Assembly (NCBI GenBank): GCA_013112535.1
Contig: JABFGI010000001.1
Span: 186,001 to 250,000 of the forward strand
Direction of reading: 5' to 3'
Length of the DNA: 64,000 nucleotides
Origin: Pseudomonadota bacterium
Lineage (GTDB): Bacteria; Pseudomonadota; Gammaproteobacteria; Eutrophobiales; Eutrophobiaceae
Under the pieces are notes generated by a model. It made no database searches. It was given only the letters and a program-made list of their open reading frames with translations, and was not told where the DNA came from. Each line of letters opens with the position of its first letter. The stretch's first letter is position 1. Below, piece by piece: positions 1-13,500 of the stretch. The position numbers and the translations under genes were made by a program.

Positions 1-863
1 AAAAGATTTTCCAAGACTGATTCGACCATTACCAGAAATATGCATTTCTTCTCGTCTTAAGAATGCTTCTTCCGCATTATCCATACTAATGTGTGAGCCA
101 TTTGTACTTTGATCAATAATAAAAAATTTATTACGTCGTAATTCAATACGTACATGTTGTCTTGAAGCCAGTTTTTCATTAACCGGCAAATCACAAGCCT
201 GGCTTCGTCCCATAACTAATCCTTGTTTATTCTGGTCTAGCACTACAGTTTTACCACCATAACTTACTTCAAGAGAGACCTGAGGAATTTTGGGCATTTC
301 CTGCAACATACCCGTCGCCATTCGAGTAACATCTTCTTCCTGCCAGATAATTTCAAAGATTTCGATATCTTCTTTTTTGCCTTTAATCGGCGCTCGATCA
401 ACAAATCGTGTACTGGCGCGCATAATTGGCTGTAACAAATCGACAGTCGATTTTGTCGTGATGATCTGTCCACCTTTAGCCTGAGCTGCCATTCTGGCCG
501 CGACATTGACCGCATCACCAAATACATCGCCCCCTTCCAATAAAGCCGGACCAAAATGCATACCAACTCTAATCTTTATTTCAGGATTACCTTCTTCACG
601 CATGTCATTAGCGTCTTCTAACGTTTCCTGCATTTCAGTTGCTGCATTAGCAGCGTCATCAGCTGTTGGAAAAGTACACATAATTTCGTCACCAATCGTT
701 TTGATGACAGTTCCGTTATGCAGGTGTATTACTTTTGTTAGTAATTCCAGGGTATCAGAAACAGTAACTCTGGCAGTTGCATCACCTAAAATTTCAAACA
801 AACGGGTACTACCGCTGATATCAGCGAACATGGTGGCAAGATTTGTCGTTTTTGGTGACATAT
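1..863 (-). CDS. Class III adenylate/guanylate cyclase with C-terminal FHA domain (partial, 3' end outside window)
   Basis: Reading the minus strand from ATG at 863 gives 287 codons without a stop up to the window edge, so the C-terminus is missing. Residues about 8-175 form a class III nucleotidyl cyclase domain: FADISGST carries the first metal aspartate (D14), KTIGDE the second (D58), and GDAVNVAARM matches the transition-state Asn/Arg helix. A linker follows, then an FHA domain from about residue 205 with MGRS, LASRQH and STNGSH, the phosphothreonine-binding core. No membrane segment is visible, so it is probably cytoplasmic. It likely makes cAMP or cGMP in response to a phosphoprotein partner; the substrate cannot be told from what is seen. 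It diverges from the prolyl isomerase at 1160 and may share that intergenic region for regulation. Confidence 0.88.
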
Positions 864-1159
864 TATTTGTTATGATTATTCTTTAAAAACATAGAGATAA
901 TAGCATGAATAGTCATGTCTATCTGCCATTATCATTATTAGTCTATATCTATAATTTCAATTTTAAAAAAGTTAATTTGTATGTCAGGATTACTGTAATT
1001 TAAATTGATAAGCGATAATAGCTATTCAGTAATATTAAGTCGTCATATTACAACATAAAGTTAACAGGTAAAATAAGGTCTAGGCCAAGATTTTATAAAA
1101 ATTAGTAATTTAAGATGATAAGATGACTTTTTATTTCAATAAAAACTCTGTTTGTTTAC
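864..1159. other. Divergent intergenic region
   Basis: This 296-base AT-rich gap separates the cyclase from the secretion genes. It must hold promoters for both directions, but no convincing -35/-10 pair, hairpin or repeat stands out by eye. Confidence 0.5.
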
Positions 1160-2194
1160 GTGATGCTCAAAAATATTAAAACTCTGTCGGCCATCTTATT
1201 TATCGGACTGATTTTTATCGTTTCTCAAACCTCACAAGTCGCGGCGATATCTGTAAAAGAATTGCTCGGTTTGGAGAAAACTGAACCTGAAGAAAAAAAG
1301 AAAACAATTTCGAGTCAAAAAGAATCAAAAGGAAAGGGAGATTGGGCCCAGACAGCAAATAATAACGCGACACAAAATCAACAAGTTGATTTGGATTATG
1401 TGTCATTGCTAATCGCAAATATGAATGGGCAAGAACGCTCAAAAATTCTGGAAGATTCAAACCTGTTTAAGCAAGTCATTGAAAGTGAAGCAAATAATCA
1501 GTCAACAGTTTCTGCGGCAATAGCAAATAAAGTAGAACAAGACCGTAATGTTGAGTTTTTAATGCGCCGTGGAGCAGAAAACATTTTACGTGAAGCTTAC
1601 CTGAATCGGCTGGTGGCGAGTAAATTACCAGAAAATTTTCCAAGCAATGAACAGATTTCCGAATATTTTGAATCAAACAAACAACAGTTTGTTGTTCCTG
1701 AGCGAATTCACGTCTGGCAGATTTTTTTCAAAAAATCAGAAAAAGCGGACGCTAAAGAAATTGCAGCATTAAAGAAAAAGGCTAACAAAATAATCTCTGA
1801 TATCAAGAAAGGAAACACGGATTATTCAAATATAGCTCTTTCTCAATCTGAACATGAGCAGAGTAAGGCTCTGGGCGGCTACATGGGATTGTTAAAAACA
1901 GGAGATTTATTGCCTGAGATGAAAGGACCCCTTTTAAAATTAAAGGAAGGTGAATTGAGTAAACCTGTTGAGTCGGAGTCAGGTATCCATATATTAAAAC
2001 GAGGTAAAATTTTGCAAGCAGAAACGCTTGAATTATCACAAGTAAAGCCGCAAATTCGGCAATTATTGGTTAAACAGGCAAATACGCAATTAAGAAGTGC
2101 AATCTTTACCCAAGCCAGAAAAGAATATCCTCAGGATATTTCTGATAAAAAACTTGAAGAATGGCGTTTGAGGCTGAAAACGAACACAAATTAA
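1160..2194 (+). CDS. Secreted parvulin-type peptidylprolyl isomerase (PpiC/SurA-like)
   Basis: The 344-residue protein starts with a hydrophobic signal peptide (about residues 8-28). It continues with a charged linker, a helical chaperone-like segment (about 70-165) and one PpiC rotamase domain (about 175-285) with the typical VPERIHVWQIFF opening and GGYMG core. GTG at 1160 is followed directly by ATG at 1163, and either may be the start. It should act in the periplasm as a folding helper. By family knowledge, Par27 of Bordetella is a parvulin that binds the TPS substrate FhaB during export. The position just upstream of tpsB/tpsA suggests the same job here, keeping the giant TpsA unfolded in the periplasm; that role is inferred from context only. 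Confidence 0.85.
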   Translation: MMLKNIKTLSAILFIGLIFIVSQTSQVAAISVKELLGLEKTEPEEKKKTISSQKESKGKGDWAQTANNNATQNQQVDLDYVSLLIANMNGQERSKILEDSNLFKQVIESEANNQSTVSAAIANKVEQDRNVEFLMRRGAENILREAYLNRLVASKLPENFPSNEQISEYFESNKQQFVVPERIHVWQIFFKKSEKADAKEIAALKKKANKIISDIKKGNTDYSNIALSQSEHEQSKALGGYMGLLKTGDLLPEMKGPLLKLKEGELSKPVESESGIHILKRGKILQAETLELSQVKPQIRQLLVKQANTQLRSAIFTQARKEYPQDISDKKLEEWRLRLKTNTN

Positions 2195-2237
2195 ATGCTT
2201 CAATAAAACAACTTCACTTTTTGTGAAACAAATAAAA

Positions 2238-2267
2238 TCGTTGCTTTTACGCAACACCTTTTTTTTT
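2238..2267 (+). terminator. Possible weak intrinsic terminator after the prolyl isomerase
   Basis: GTTGC (2240-2244), a six-base loop and GCAAC (2251-2255) form a 5-bp stem. ACC and a run of nine T (2259-2267) follow. The stem is short and spaced from the T-run, so termination may be partial, leaving read-through into tpsB possible. A second small hairpin (TTCAC/GTGAA, 2213-2227) lies just upstream without a T-run. Confidence 0.4.
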
Positions 2268-2470
2268 GTAGATGTATCTTCAAAATATAATAACTATCAA
2301 TTATTTATCGTAATTAATTGCTTTTAATTATCAACAATATTTCTTTGCTCCATGTGCCTTAAATTGATATAGTTCTGAAGTTAAAAATACTATCTTGCCA
2401 ATTCTATAAGTTTCGTTGGTAAGGTGGTGTTATGAAATATGATAAGTAACTGAATAATAAATGATTATTT

Positions 2471-4351
2471 GTGTTAAATAAGTCAATAAAAATTAAATGG
2501 GGGGAAGTGCGCAATTTATTAATTGTGCTTTCTTTGCTGTTTCTTAGTGATTTATCCATTGCGGGACCATTGGGACTGCCGGATTCGGCGCGTCCTGGCG
2601 CAGTACGTCCTCAACCTGAAATTGCTCCTGAAAAATCACCTGTTCCTGCTGGAGATATTGTTGATATTCCAGCAGTTATTGATCGTCCTTTTGATCTTGA
2701 AGAGGGACCTTTTGTCTCTGTCAAAGAATTTAGGTTGCTAGATGCAGAAGATTTACCTAAGTTTGGCGTTAGCATCGATGAAATTCAGAATACGATTCTC
2801 AACAAACTTAAAGAAGACCAGCCAGAACAAGGTTTTAGTATTGGTAATTTGCAAGAAGTTGCTGATGCGGTAACACGATATTATCGATCAAAGGGATTGA
2901 TACTTTCGACAGCCGTTATTCCGGTTCAAACTGTTTCAGGCGGTATTGTCGATATACAAATTTTCATAGGGCGGCTTGGTCGAGTCTTAGCCGAAAGTCA
3001 CGAAAAATATAGTGAAGAAGTTTTGAGAAAACCATTTCTTCATTTGGTAGGCGAACCTGTCACGCAAGAAACTACCGAGGCTGCACTTTTAACCTTAACT
3101 GATTATCCTGGTTTAAGTGTTTTCGGCGTGTTTCAACCTGGGCAAAAAGTTGGTGAGGCGGACATTGTTCTCAAGGTTCAGGAAGAAAAATGGTACGACG
3201 TTGCTTATCGTGCAGATAATCATGGCCTACAAGAAACGGGTCGTAACCGTTTTAGAACAACAGTCGACTGGAATAATCCTACCGGTGGCGCTGATAAGAT
3301 TTCAGCAACATATCAACAAACCTATAATCCCAAAAATAATGATTACTGGTCGCTTGATTATCAGCGTTTTCTTGGTAGAGGTTTTACTTTTGGAGCAGGT
3401 GCGTATAAAAACAGGTTTGATATTGGTGGTACCTTCGCGTCGAGTTTGATTGCAGCGGAAACAACAAATCAATCAATCTATCTATCAAAATCTTTTATCA
3501 GAAGCAGGCAAAAAAATCTTTCGGGTGATGTTTCTTTGGCACGTAAAGTTTCAAGAACAACTACTAATTCTGCGCAAACCAATATAGATCGATTGGCAGT
3601 ACTGGCAATTGAGTTAAATTTTGACTCTGTTGATACGTTTCATCCATTTCGACCTATTGTACAACTGTTTAGTAAAGATACTTCTGAAAATTTTGGTGGT
3701 GGTTTGAACTTCGCGACTGTTACATATAGTCGGGGTTTTAATGATATTTTAGGTGCTATGGGCTCTAGTGGCGATCAAATTGCCGGGCCAGCTCAAAGTC
3801 GAACCAGTAGACGTGGTAATGAAGCAAATGAATTAGCCTCAGGACAATTTGATAAAATTTCAGCAAACTATCAACGCTTACAATTAATTACTAAAAACCA
3901 ATCACTGCTATTTAAAACCGAATTCCAATGGTCAAATGATATACTTGCTGCGCTTGAGCAGTATTCAGTTGGTGGGCCTGAAAATGTAAGAGGTTTTCCT
4001 GATGCGCAAGGTTTGTTTGACCGTGCGTATTTCTTCTCTTTTGAATACATCTTTAATGCGCCTTTTATTGCTGATAAGCCGGCATTTAAAAATAGAACGT
4101 GGGGCGAGTTACTACAGTTTTCAGTATTTTACGATTTTGCAATGGGGCAACAAAATGATGCGATTAATACTGCGACAGATCGAAATACCTCGGGTAGTTG
4201 GGTGAATTTCAAAAGTGTCGGTATGGGTTTACGGTTTAATTTACCCGGATCTATTGATAGTCGTTTGATGTGGGCAACAGAACTGGGAGCAGACGTCCCT
4301 AGCGATGGTAGACAATCGCATATTTGGGGTGATTTTACTTACAGTTTCTAA
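2471..4351 (+). CDS. TpsB outer-membrane transporter, FhaC/ShlB/HecB family
   Basis: This 626-residue protein has a signal peptide (hydrophobic run about residues 16-31) and a Pro-rich linker. A POTRA/ShlB-type periplasmic region (about 65-235) includes the motif RYYRSKGLILSTAVIP. The 16-strand beta-barrel domain runs from about 240 to a terminal phenylalanine, typical of barrels assembled by BAM. VRGF (about 516) matches the conserved VRGY/F tip of the L6 loop that sits in the barrel pore. Its length is slightly above the usual 550-600. It secretes the TpsA partner encoded 177 bases downstream by recognising its N-terminal TPS domain. The start is GTG at 2471 because no in-frame ATG precedes the signal peptide; alternative starts would truncate it. 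Confidence 0.93.
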   Translation: MLNKSIKIKWGEVRNLLIVLSLLFLSDLSIAGPLGLPDSARPGAVRPQPEIAPEKSPVPAGDIVDIPAVIDRPFDLEEGPFVSVKEFRLLDAEDLPKFGVSIDEIQNTILNKLKEDQPEQGFSIGNLQEVADAVTRYYRSKGLILSTAVIPVQTVSGGIVDIQIFIGRLGRVLAESHEKYSEEVLRKPFLHLVGEPVTQETTEAALLTLTDYPGLSVFGVFQPGQKVGEADIVLKVQEEKWYDVAYRADNHGLQETGRNRFRTTVDWNNPTGGADKISATYQQTYNPKNNDYWSLDYQRFLGRGFTFGAGAYKNRFDIGGTFASSLIAAETTNQSIYLSKSFIRSRQKNLSGDVSLARKVSRTTTNSAQTNIDRLAVLAIELNFDSVDTFHPFRPIVQLFSKDTSENFGGGLNFATVTYSRGFNDILGAMGSSGDQIAGPAQSRTSRRGNEANELASGQFDKISANYQRLQLITKNQSLLFKTEFQWSNDILAALEQYSVGGPENVRGFPDAQGLFDRAYFFSFEYIFNAPFIADKPAFKNRTWGELLQFSVFYDFAMGQQNDAINTATDRNTSGSWVNFKSVGMGLRFNLPGSIDSRLMWATELGADVPSDGRQSHIWGDFTYSF

Positions 4352-4497
4352 TCGAATTTAAGTAAATGATTTAAGTGATTGATAAGTTGAGCAATCGAGA
4401 AAAATTAACAATAATAAACCAGATATTGATGTGAACTGAGTCACAGTAACTTGGCCTAAAATCTGGTATCAAGGGGGTTGTGTTTCATGGTGCAGAG

Positions 4498-4524
4498 GAT
4501 TGTCACCATCACAATCTGAAGGAA
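4498..4524 (+). promoter_or_regulatory. Hairpin abutting the Shine-Dalgarno sequence of the giant TpsA gene
   Basis: GATTGT (4498-4503) and ACAATC (4511-4516) form a 6-bp stem with a 7-base loop. It is directly followed by the ribosome-binding site TGAAGGAA (4517-4524) and the ATG at 4529. The SD itself stays unpaired, so the hairpin could tune initiation or mRNA stability. The role is inference. Confidence 0.35.
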
Positions 4525-4528
4525 AAAA

Positions 4529-7500
4529 ATGAAACAAAAGAGAAAAACAGGCAAGCAGACTAAGATAAAGTCTTCTGTATTTAAACAGGCACAAATCGTT
4601 CGCCCAACAGTTAAGCTTAACCCTGTTACTTCGTTCATTAGAACATCTCTACCTGCAGGCCTTTTATTTGGCCTGTCTGCCAGCGGAGCATTTGCAGCAG
4701 AAGTATTGCCAAATTTTAATTCTGGTAATTCGACAATTTCTCATTCAAACAATGGCAACCATGCTGATATTAACTCGCCCACAGCTAATGGTTTCGGTAC
4801 GACTTCAACAATTTCAATCGGCGCACAACAAACGGTCAATATTCTTCAGAATCAAAATGCACATTACACGTTAAACAGTACAAGCAGTGGAGCTTTACCT
4901 GAACAAATTTTAGGTAGTCTTAATTCTGTCGGTAACGTAACGCTTTTTGCCCAAAACGGGATCGTCATTGGTCAAGGTGCGACAGTTAATGTTAACTCAT
5001 TAGTCGCGACGAGTTTAAAACCTTCCGATAACGAAGGTTTTCAAAATGGTAATCATACCTATGTTAATCCTGATGGATCAGAAGGTGGTCTGGTTGTAAA
5101 CCGCGGCACGATACAAGCCGCAACGGGCGGTTCAGTCAGTTTAATTGGTGGTGCAGTTAGTAATGAAGGCACAATATTAGCAACAGCTGGCCAGGTTAAT
5201 TTAGTTGCCGGTAAAAAAGTGACAATGGACTTTGATGGCGATGGCTTAATGCAATTCGCCATCGATGAAGAGGTTCTGCAAAACACGCAAGGTCTCGAAA
5301 GTGCGGTATCAAATTCAGGCACGATCAATAGCGGTTCTGTTTTATTAAAAGGCAGCGCTGCAAAAGATGTATTCACTAATGTCGTTAACAACAGTGGTGT
5401 TATCGGTGCCAGTAAAATTGACAACAGTGGGGGCACGATAAAACTTGTTGCAAGCGGTTCAAGTAACTCACTTATTAATACAGGCACGCTTAATGCCTCA
5501 TCTGATTCAGGTGATGGTGGGACGATCGAAATCTATGCTAGTGATACGGCAATCATCTCAGAAGACGCACTTCTTACAGCCGTTTCATCATCTGATGAAG
5601 GCGGCAAAATTCAAATCACTGGTGACAAGGTTGCTTTACTAAATAACTCAGCTATTGATGCATCAGGTGAAAAGGGCGGCGGCGAAATATTAATAGGTGG
5701 TGATTATCAGGGTAATAATTCGGCTATTCAAAATGCTAGCTTATCTTACGTTGGAGAAAATACTTCTATAAAAGCAGATGCTATAAATGACGGTGATGGG
5801 GGTAAGGTCATCGTCTGGGCTGATGATACAACTGCCTATCTAGGTGAGATAAGTGCAACTGGAGGCACAGTTGATGGTGATGGTGGTTTTGTTGAAGTCT
5901 CTGGTAAAGAAAACCTGATATTCTTAGGTAGTGCAGACACGACTGCTCAAAATGGTGAGACAGGAACCCTTCTGCTCGATCCAACCGATATTGACATAGG
6001 TGCTGTAGCTTACAGTGGTTCAACAGCTAGTCTTTTAGCTTTTACAAATAATGCAGGCGGTACGGGTGATAATATTTGGTCAACACTGGAAGATGCTGGC
6101 TCGCAAACAATCAGTACTGCAGATGTAGTTGAAATTTTAACAGGTACAAGTTTAATACTTCAGGCGACTAACAATATCACTTTAAGTGCTGCCCTTGATT
6201 ATAACGGGATTGGAACAAGTACTTTAACTCTCGCAGCAGATAACAATATAAATATTACCGGTGGTTCAATTACTGATGGTACTGCCGGTGGTGATACATT
6301 AAATCTAACATTAAATGCTGATGCTGATGGTAGCGGTGCTGGTGATTTAACGATATCTCAAACAATAGAAACCAATGGTGGAACATTAAATCTAGTTGCA
6401 GAAGATTTTATTATTACTGGAGCAATTAATACAGGAGCAGGCAATATATTTATTGCTGAAGATCAGCTCTCAGGTCCATTAACTTTTGGAGATGAATTTT
6501 CTCAAGCTGAGGTTGATCTATTTAATACATCTGGGACGATTACATTTGGTCGAGCAACTGATGCCAGTGGTTCAACCATAACAATGGTCGCGACTTCATT
6601 TCAAGATGGAACCGATATTGATTTTACAAGTGGTGCAGCTGATCTCAATGTGGCAATAATCGCTGATACAACCATTCAACTTGGTAATGATAGCGGTACA
6701 GATGCTACAGCTGATACGATCACTGCGACATCATTAACAATTGGTGGTGGTGGAACAGTTACACAGGGTACCGCTTTTGCAGATACGATTACCGGTACGA
6801 ATCTTACTTTTCAGGATGGAGGTACTGTTACCTTAGGTAGTAATACGAATAACTACGCGAATCTTTCAGCAACAGGTACTTCAAATGTTACTTATACCGA
6901 TGCTGATGCCGTGGATATTGCAGCAGGAGGTTTTGCTGCTGCTTCTCTAAATTTAACAACAGTGGCTGGTAATATTACTGATACTGGTACAGCTACAATT
7001 ACAGGTACCACAACTTTAAATTCTGGTGCTGCAAATAATATTACATTAGATAGCACAGGTAATGATTTTCAAGGTAACGTCACTGTTACCAACTCAAATA
7101 ATTTAACGATTGATGATGCAAATGGGATTTCGTTTGCTGCCGTAACCACACAAGCGGCTGCTGATATAGACTCAGGCGGTGCAGTTGACTTTACTGGCGT
7201 CGCAACAATTGGTACCAACCTTGATGTTGATACTAACGCGAATGGTGCTGGCGGTACCATTACAGATACTGGCGGACAATTACTTGTCACCGGAAGTACA
7301 ACTTTAGATGCAACAGCATCTAATAACATTGTTCTAGATAATGCAGCAAATGATTTTGATGTTGGTGGTAGCGGTGATGCACTTATTGTTACGAATGCAA
7401 ATGCCCTGACAATAGATGATGCAAATGCCCTTGTATTAGGAGCTGTAACAACGGCAGCAGTTTCTGATATTGATACCGGTGGTGCAGTAGATTTTACTGG

Positions 7501-10500
7501 TGTTGCGACGATCGGTACAGACCTTAACGTAGATACAGATGCAAATGGTGCGGGCGGTGCGATTACAGATACAGGTGGTCAACTACTTGTAACGGGCAGT
7601 ACAACATTAGATGCGGCTGCAGCTAATAATATTACTCTAGACAATACTGCGAATGATTTTGACGTAGGTAATAGTGGTGATGCGTTAGTTGTAACAAATG
7701 CAAATGCCCTGACAGTTGACGATGCCAATGCCATTACATTTGGTGCAGTAACGACACAAGGCGCAGCGGATATAGATGCAGGTGGTAATGTTACTTTTAA
7801 TGCCGTTGCGTCATTTGGTTCAAGTTTAAATGTAAATTCACATGCCAATGCAGGTACGGGTGCATTGATTCATGACAACGGGGGCACTGGTCAAGTAACG
7901 GTTCAAACCACTACTACATTGGATTCAGGTACAAGCAATATTGGATTGACTAATACTGCGAATGATTTCGATGCAGCGAATGGTGGTAATGCACTTACTA
8001 TAACCAGCGCTGTAAGTGTTAGTCTAGATGATACGGACAGCATTACATTTGGTGCAGTGACTACGACTTCAGGCATGGATGTCGATGCAGGTGGTTTTGT
8101 TGATTTTTCCGGATTGGTTACGGTGTCATCACTGGATGTTAATGCAACAGCGAATGGTGCGGGCGGCGCAATTACAGATACTGGTGGCCAGCTAGATATA
8201 GCGACGTCACTGACGCTAAATGCAGGCGCGGCAAATAATATTACGCTTGATAACGCAGCGAATGATGTTGATGGTAATGTAACTGTTACTAATGCAAATA
8301 ATTTAACCATCGATGGAACAGATTCATTGCAGTTTGCTGCAGTAACAACGGCGGCCGCTGCTGATATCGATACTGCTGGTACTGTAACGTTTACAGGCGC
8401 AACATCGATTGGTACGACATTGAATGTTGATACTGATGTTAATGGTGGTGCTGGTGCAGCGATTACTGATTCTGGTGCGGGGCAATTAACCATAGGTGGT
8501 ATTGCTACATTAGATGCTGGCGCCACAGCTAATCTTATTACCTTGGATAATACCTCAAATGATTTTCAGGCAAATGTTGTAGTTGTAAATTCAAGTAATT
8601 TAAGTATTGATGATACCAATGGTGTGTCTTTTGGAACTGTTACAACAACTGGATCTGCTGATATTGATGCAGACGGTGCAATTACATTTACAGGCGTAAC
8701 AACCATTGGTGCCAACCTGGATGTTGATGCTGATGCCAATAATACCAATACCGGTGGAGATATAACTGATACAGGGGCGGGACGATTATTAGTAACTGGA
8801 ACAACTAGCCTAAGTGCCGATACTGCAAATGATATTGCGCTTGATGCGGTAAATAATGATTTCGATGTGGGTAACTCCGGTGATGCAGTCACTGTTGTTG
8901 ATGCAAATGACGTTACCTTGGTTGATGCTAATCAAATGGCAATTTCATCTATAACCTCAACTGCAGGTAATGTTAGTGCAAGTACACTAGCTGGAGCATT
9001 AACTGTTTTAAGTAGTGGTCCAGTCAATGTCGTGACAACTACGGGTGGAGGCACAGTTACCTTAAGTGCAACGGGTGGAAATTTAATTGTTAATGACGGA
9101 GTCAGTTCAGTAAATGGAAAAGTAACTCTGGCTAGTGCCGGTGCAGGTAATGATGTGGTGTTGGGGGCAGATGGTGATGTCTCGACTACGAGTGGTGAGA
9201 TAGAAGTTAATGCGGCCGATGCAATCACGATGGACACCGATACAGTCTTTAATGCTGGCGATGACATTATCGATCTGAATGCAACTACAGGTAGTATTAC
9301 ATTAGGACAAGTTACTACGACAAGCAACAGCACAACAGGAGGTAGTGAAGCAGTCAATATTAGCACTGGCGGTGCAGTTATCGATGCTAATGCTGGTACG
9401 AATAATATAACGACCGGTGCAACGGGGGCATTGGTTATCGATGCTGTAAGTGGCGTAGGTAGTGCAGATGCCATTGAAACGAGTGTTGGTAGCCTGGATC
9501 TTGATAACACTGGCTCTAACAATGTTCTAATTTCAGAAGCTAATGCAATTACATTAACAAAAGTTGATAACGCAGGTACGGGGACTACAACCAGTGTTGT
9601 TACAACTGGTGCTGGGACAATGCAAGTTGTAACTGTTGATGCGGCAGCGGCAAATGCAATCGTTACATTAACGACTAATGATGGTGCGATTACCGATGAT
9701 GGTGTGGATTCCACTTTATCTAGCATTACTGCTGATGGTGGTGGAACGGCAAATATTAATATAACTGCTGGTGGTAACAACGATATTGGTGCTACGGGTG
9801 CAGCAACGCCAATACCTGTTGAGTATTTAGACATTAATAATACTGGGACTCCTGATCTAAATGTCACGATAACAGGTGGTCAGGATGTCTTTATAAATTT
9901 CATTAATGGTGCTGTTACTTCATCACAATTAAATGGTTCAATTGTTGGTGCTGGCACGGTAAATTCAATCAATTTAGGTGTAACAAATAATACATTTACT
10001 TTTGATGACAATACTTTTGGTATTGTGGCCAGCGCCAATGCCTTCGATTTCGATCTTAGAGCAACAGCAATTAATCTTAATTTTGATAATGCTACAGATA
10101 TTGATGTTAAAACTTCAGGAACAGTTAAGTTGCAGGCGACAGCAGGTGCAATAGAAGATGCTGCTGCTGATGTTAATTTAAGCGGTCTAGATATTATTGC
10201 AGGCACAATTGATTTAGATGCAACGGCAGGAATTGGTAATGCGGATGAAATCACTATTCGTACAACAAATGTTTCAGCTGATTCCACTGCTAATAATGTT
10301 GATATAGATTCGTTAGCGACAGCGGGCGTGACGGCAACGAGTTTAACGACGGGTACGGGCACGATAACGTTTGATCAGACCGGCGGACAGACTCTGGGAG
10401 TGACGAGTGCGACGACGACGGCTGGTGATATCACGATTACGAATGACAATGCTAACCTGACGGCGACTACTGTTACAGCGGGTGGCGCTGACGGTGATGT

Positions 10501-13500
10501 GATCTTAACTACAACAACTGGCGGTAATGTTTTACTTGGTTCAGTAACGGGTAGTGGTGCGACGGGTTCTATAGCCATTACTTCAGCAGCTGCAATTACT
10601 GATGCAACAGCAAATGATGCAATCGCTGATGTCATTGGTGTGACTACATCATTAAGTGCTGCATCAGGTATAGGTCAAGGTGCAAATGCTTCAATAGATG
10701 TAAACACTTCAACCTTAACATCTGCAACTAGTGGAACAAATGGTATCGCAATAAACTTATTAAATGATGCAGCCGCAGTAGCTGGTTTAGGAGCAAATCA
10801 TGCCGTGACTGCATCTTTAGTCGATGCAACGACGAGTGGAAATATAACAATAACGGGTTCGGCTGGTAGTGGAACACGCACTTATACATTAGTAGATACG
10901 AATGCAGGCACTATCAGTGTAGCAGCAACAGCGGGCGATATGGCGTTGGGTGTATTAACGGCTGGTACGGCTGGCACAGCAAATACAGTGAATGTAACAG
11001 CAACGGCAGGTGCAATTACAGACAATGCCAATGATGCCGTGCCTGATGTAATCGGTAGTGCTGTGACCTTAAGTGCATCGACGGGAATCGGACAGGGTGC
11101 AAATGGTTCTATCGATGTGAACACGACGACATTGACGAGTGCGACAAGTGCTACCGGTGGAATTGATATTAACTTATTACAAGGTGCGGCGAACGGGTTG
11201 ACGGCGAATCACACGGTAGATGTGACGTTAGTAGATGCGACGACGAGTGGCAATATTACCTTAACGGGTACGTCAGGTAGTGGACAGCGCACCTATACGT
11301 TGGTGGATACAAACAACGGAACAATCAGTGCTTCATCTGCTGTCGGTAATATGGTGTTAGGCGTATTAACGGCGGGCACAGGTGGTACCGCAAATACAGT
11401 CAACGTTACAACAAGTCTGGGCGGTATTATTGATGACGCTGATGATGCCACAGCAGATATTATTGGCTCGACAGCGACCTTAAGTGCAACAACAAGGATT
11501 GGTGTCATAAACGGTTCAATCGATTTAAACGTTAATACAGTAACAAGTGCGACAAGCGCAACGGGTGGGATTTCATTAAACCTTTTAAATAGCGCAGTTG
11601 CGACAAATGGTTTAGCGGCGAACCACACGACGACAGTGACGCTGGCGGATGCTACGACGGCCGGCAATATTACCTTAACAGGTACGGCAGGTAGCGGCGC
11701 ACGCACTTATACATTGGTAGATACAAACAACGGAACAATTAGTGCGACAGCAACGACAGGTAATATGGTTCTAGGTCAATTAACTGCTGGTACTAATGGT
11801 ACTGCAAGAACAGTGAGTGTGACTGCGACGGCAGGCGCGATTACAGATAATGCCAGCGATGCCACAGCAGATTTGATTGGTAGTACGGTGATCTTAAATG
11901 CATCGACGGGAATCGGACAGGGTGCTAATGGTTCTATCGATGTGAATACAAACACATTGACAAATGCCACAAGTACGACCGGTGGCATTGATATTAACTT
12001 ATTGAATGATGCCGTCGCGGCGAACGGCTTGACAGGAAACCATGCGACATCAGTAACATTGATCGACGCAACAACGAGCGGCAATATCACATTAACAGGT
12101 ACTACAGGCAGTGGTTTGCGTACATATGGTACAACCCGGATAGATACTAATAACGGAACGATCAGTGCGTCAGCAACAGCTGGAAATATGGCACTGGGTT
12201 TATTGACGTCTGGTACAGGTGGAACGCTTAACACTGTGGACGTTACGGCAACAGCTGGTTCGATTACTGATGCAACAAGTGATGCAGCGGTCGACATTAT
12301 TGGTTCGACAGGGACATTATCGGCGACGACAGGTATTGGTTCTGCTGGTGGCGCAGCTGATATTGATACGACTTTAACAACATTAGTCGCAACGAATAAT
12401 ACGAGTGGCAATATTGTTATTCAGGAAACAAATGGTTTAATCATTGGTGGTACAGGTGTTCGTACCTTAGCAGGTAATGGCAATGTCAATATTGACGTTG
12501 ATGCAGGTGTATTAACAGCGAATAGTGTTGTGACTGCACACGGTTCAGGTACGGTGACGTTAAATACTGATGCGGGAACAGTCGGATTGAATGCTGCAGT
12601 AAGTTCAACGACTGGCCAGATTGACATTACCGGAGACAGCATTAATCAGAACGCAGGCGGTAACATCAGTACCACAACCGGTGCAGCGGTTAATGTAACT
12701 GCAGATAACGGTGCCATTACAATGGCAAATGGTACAACGACGAGTACAACCGGTGCTGGTATAGCGACTTACTCTGCAACAACCGATGTAGCATTAAGCG
12801 CTTTGAGTAGTGGATCTGGTGCAATTAATGTGACAGCTGATTCAGACACAAACAATACTGGTGCGATCACCGATATTTCTGCAGCAGAAACAGCTAATTT
12901 AACAACTACAGGTACAGCCACTCTGGTAGCAGCGCAAGGTATCGGTGCGACAGGTGCGGCCGATATTGATACGACTATTGGAACCTTGGTTGCAACGAAT
13001 AGCACAACAGGTGACATTTTTGTGCAGGATACAGCCAACTTAATTATTGCAGGAACAGGTGTACGTACGTTGGCTGGAAATGGAAATATTAATGTCGACA
13101 CTGCTGGTACTTTAAATGTAAACAGTGTGGTTACTGCAAATGGTGCAGGTACGGTGACCTTAACTTCCGGTGGTCTGTTGACAGCAAATGCTGCAATTTC
13201 ATCGACTAGTGGTGCAATTAGTTTGACTGGTGTTGGCGTTACTAGCACAGCGGCAGGTGTGGTTAATAGTGGTTCAGGAACAATCCTAGTTGATGGCACT
13301 GCGGGCGCAATTAATTTGGGAGGAGCGTTAACGACGACGAGTGTTAGCGGTACAGCTGTAACAGTAAGAGACGCTACTACAGTTTCATTAGCTGATGTTA
13401 CAACAGGTGTCGGCGCAACTGGTACAGTTATATTGGGTGTAGGTGGTGATATTACGGGTGCAGTAACACAGACTGGAATTATTACGACAAATACATTAAC

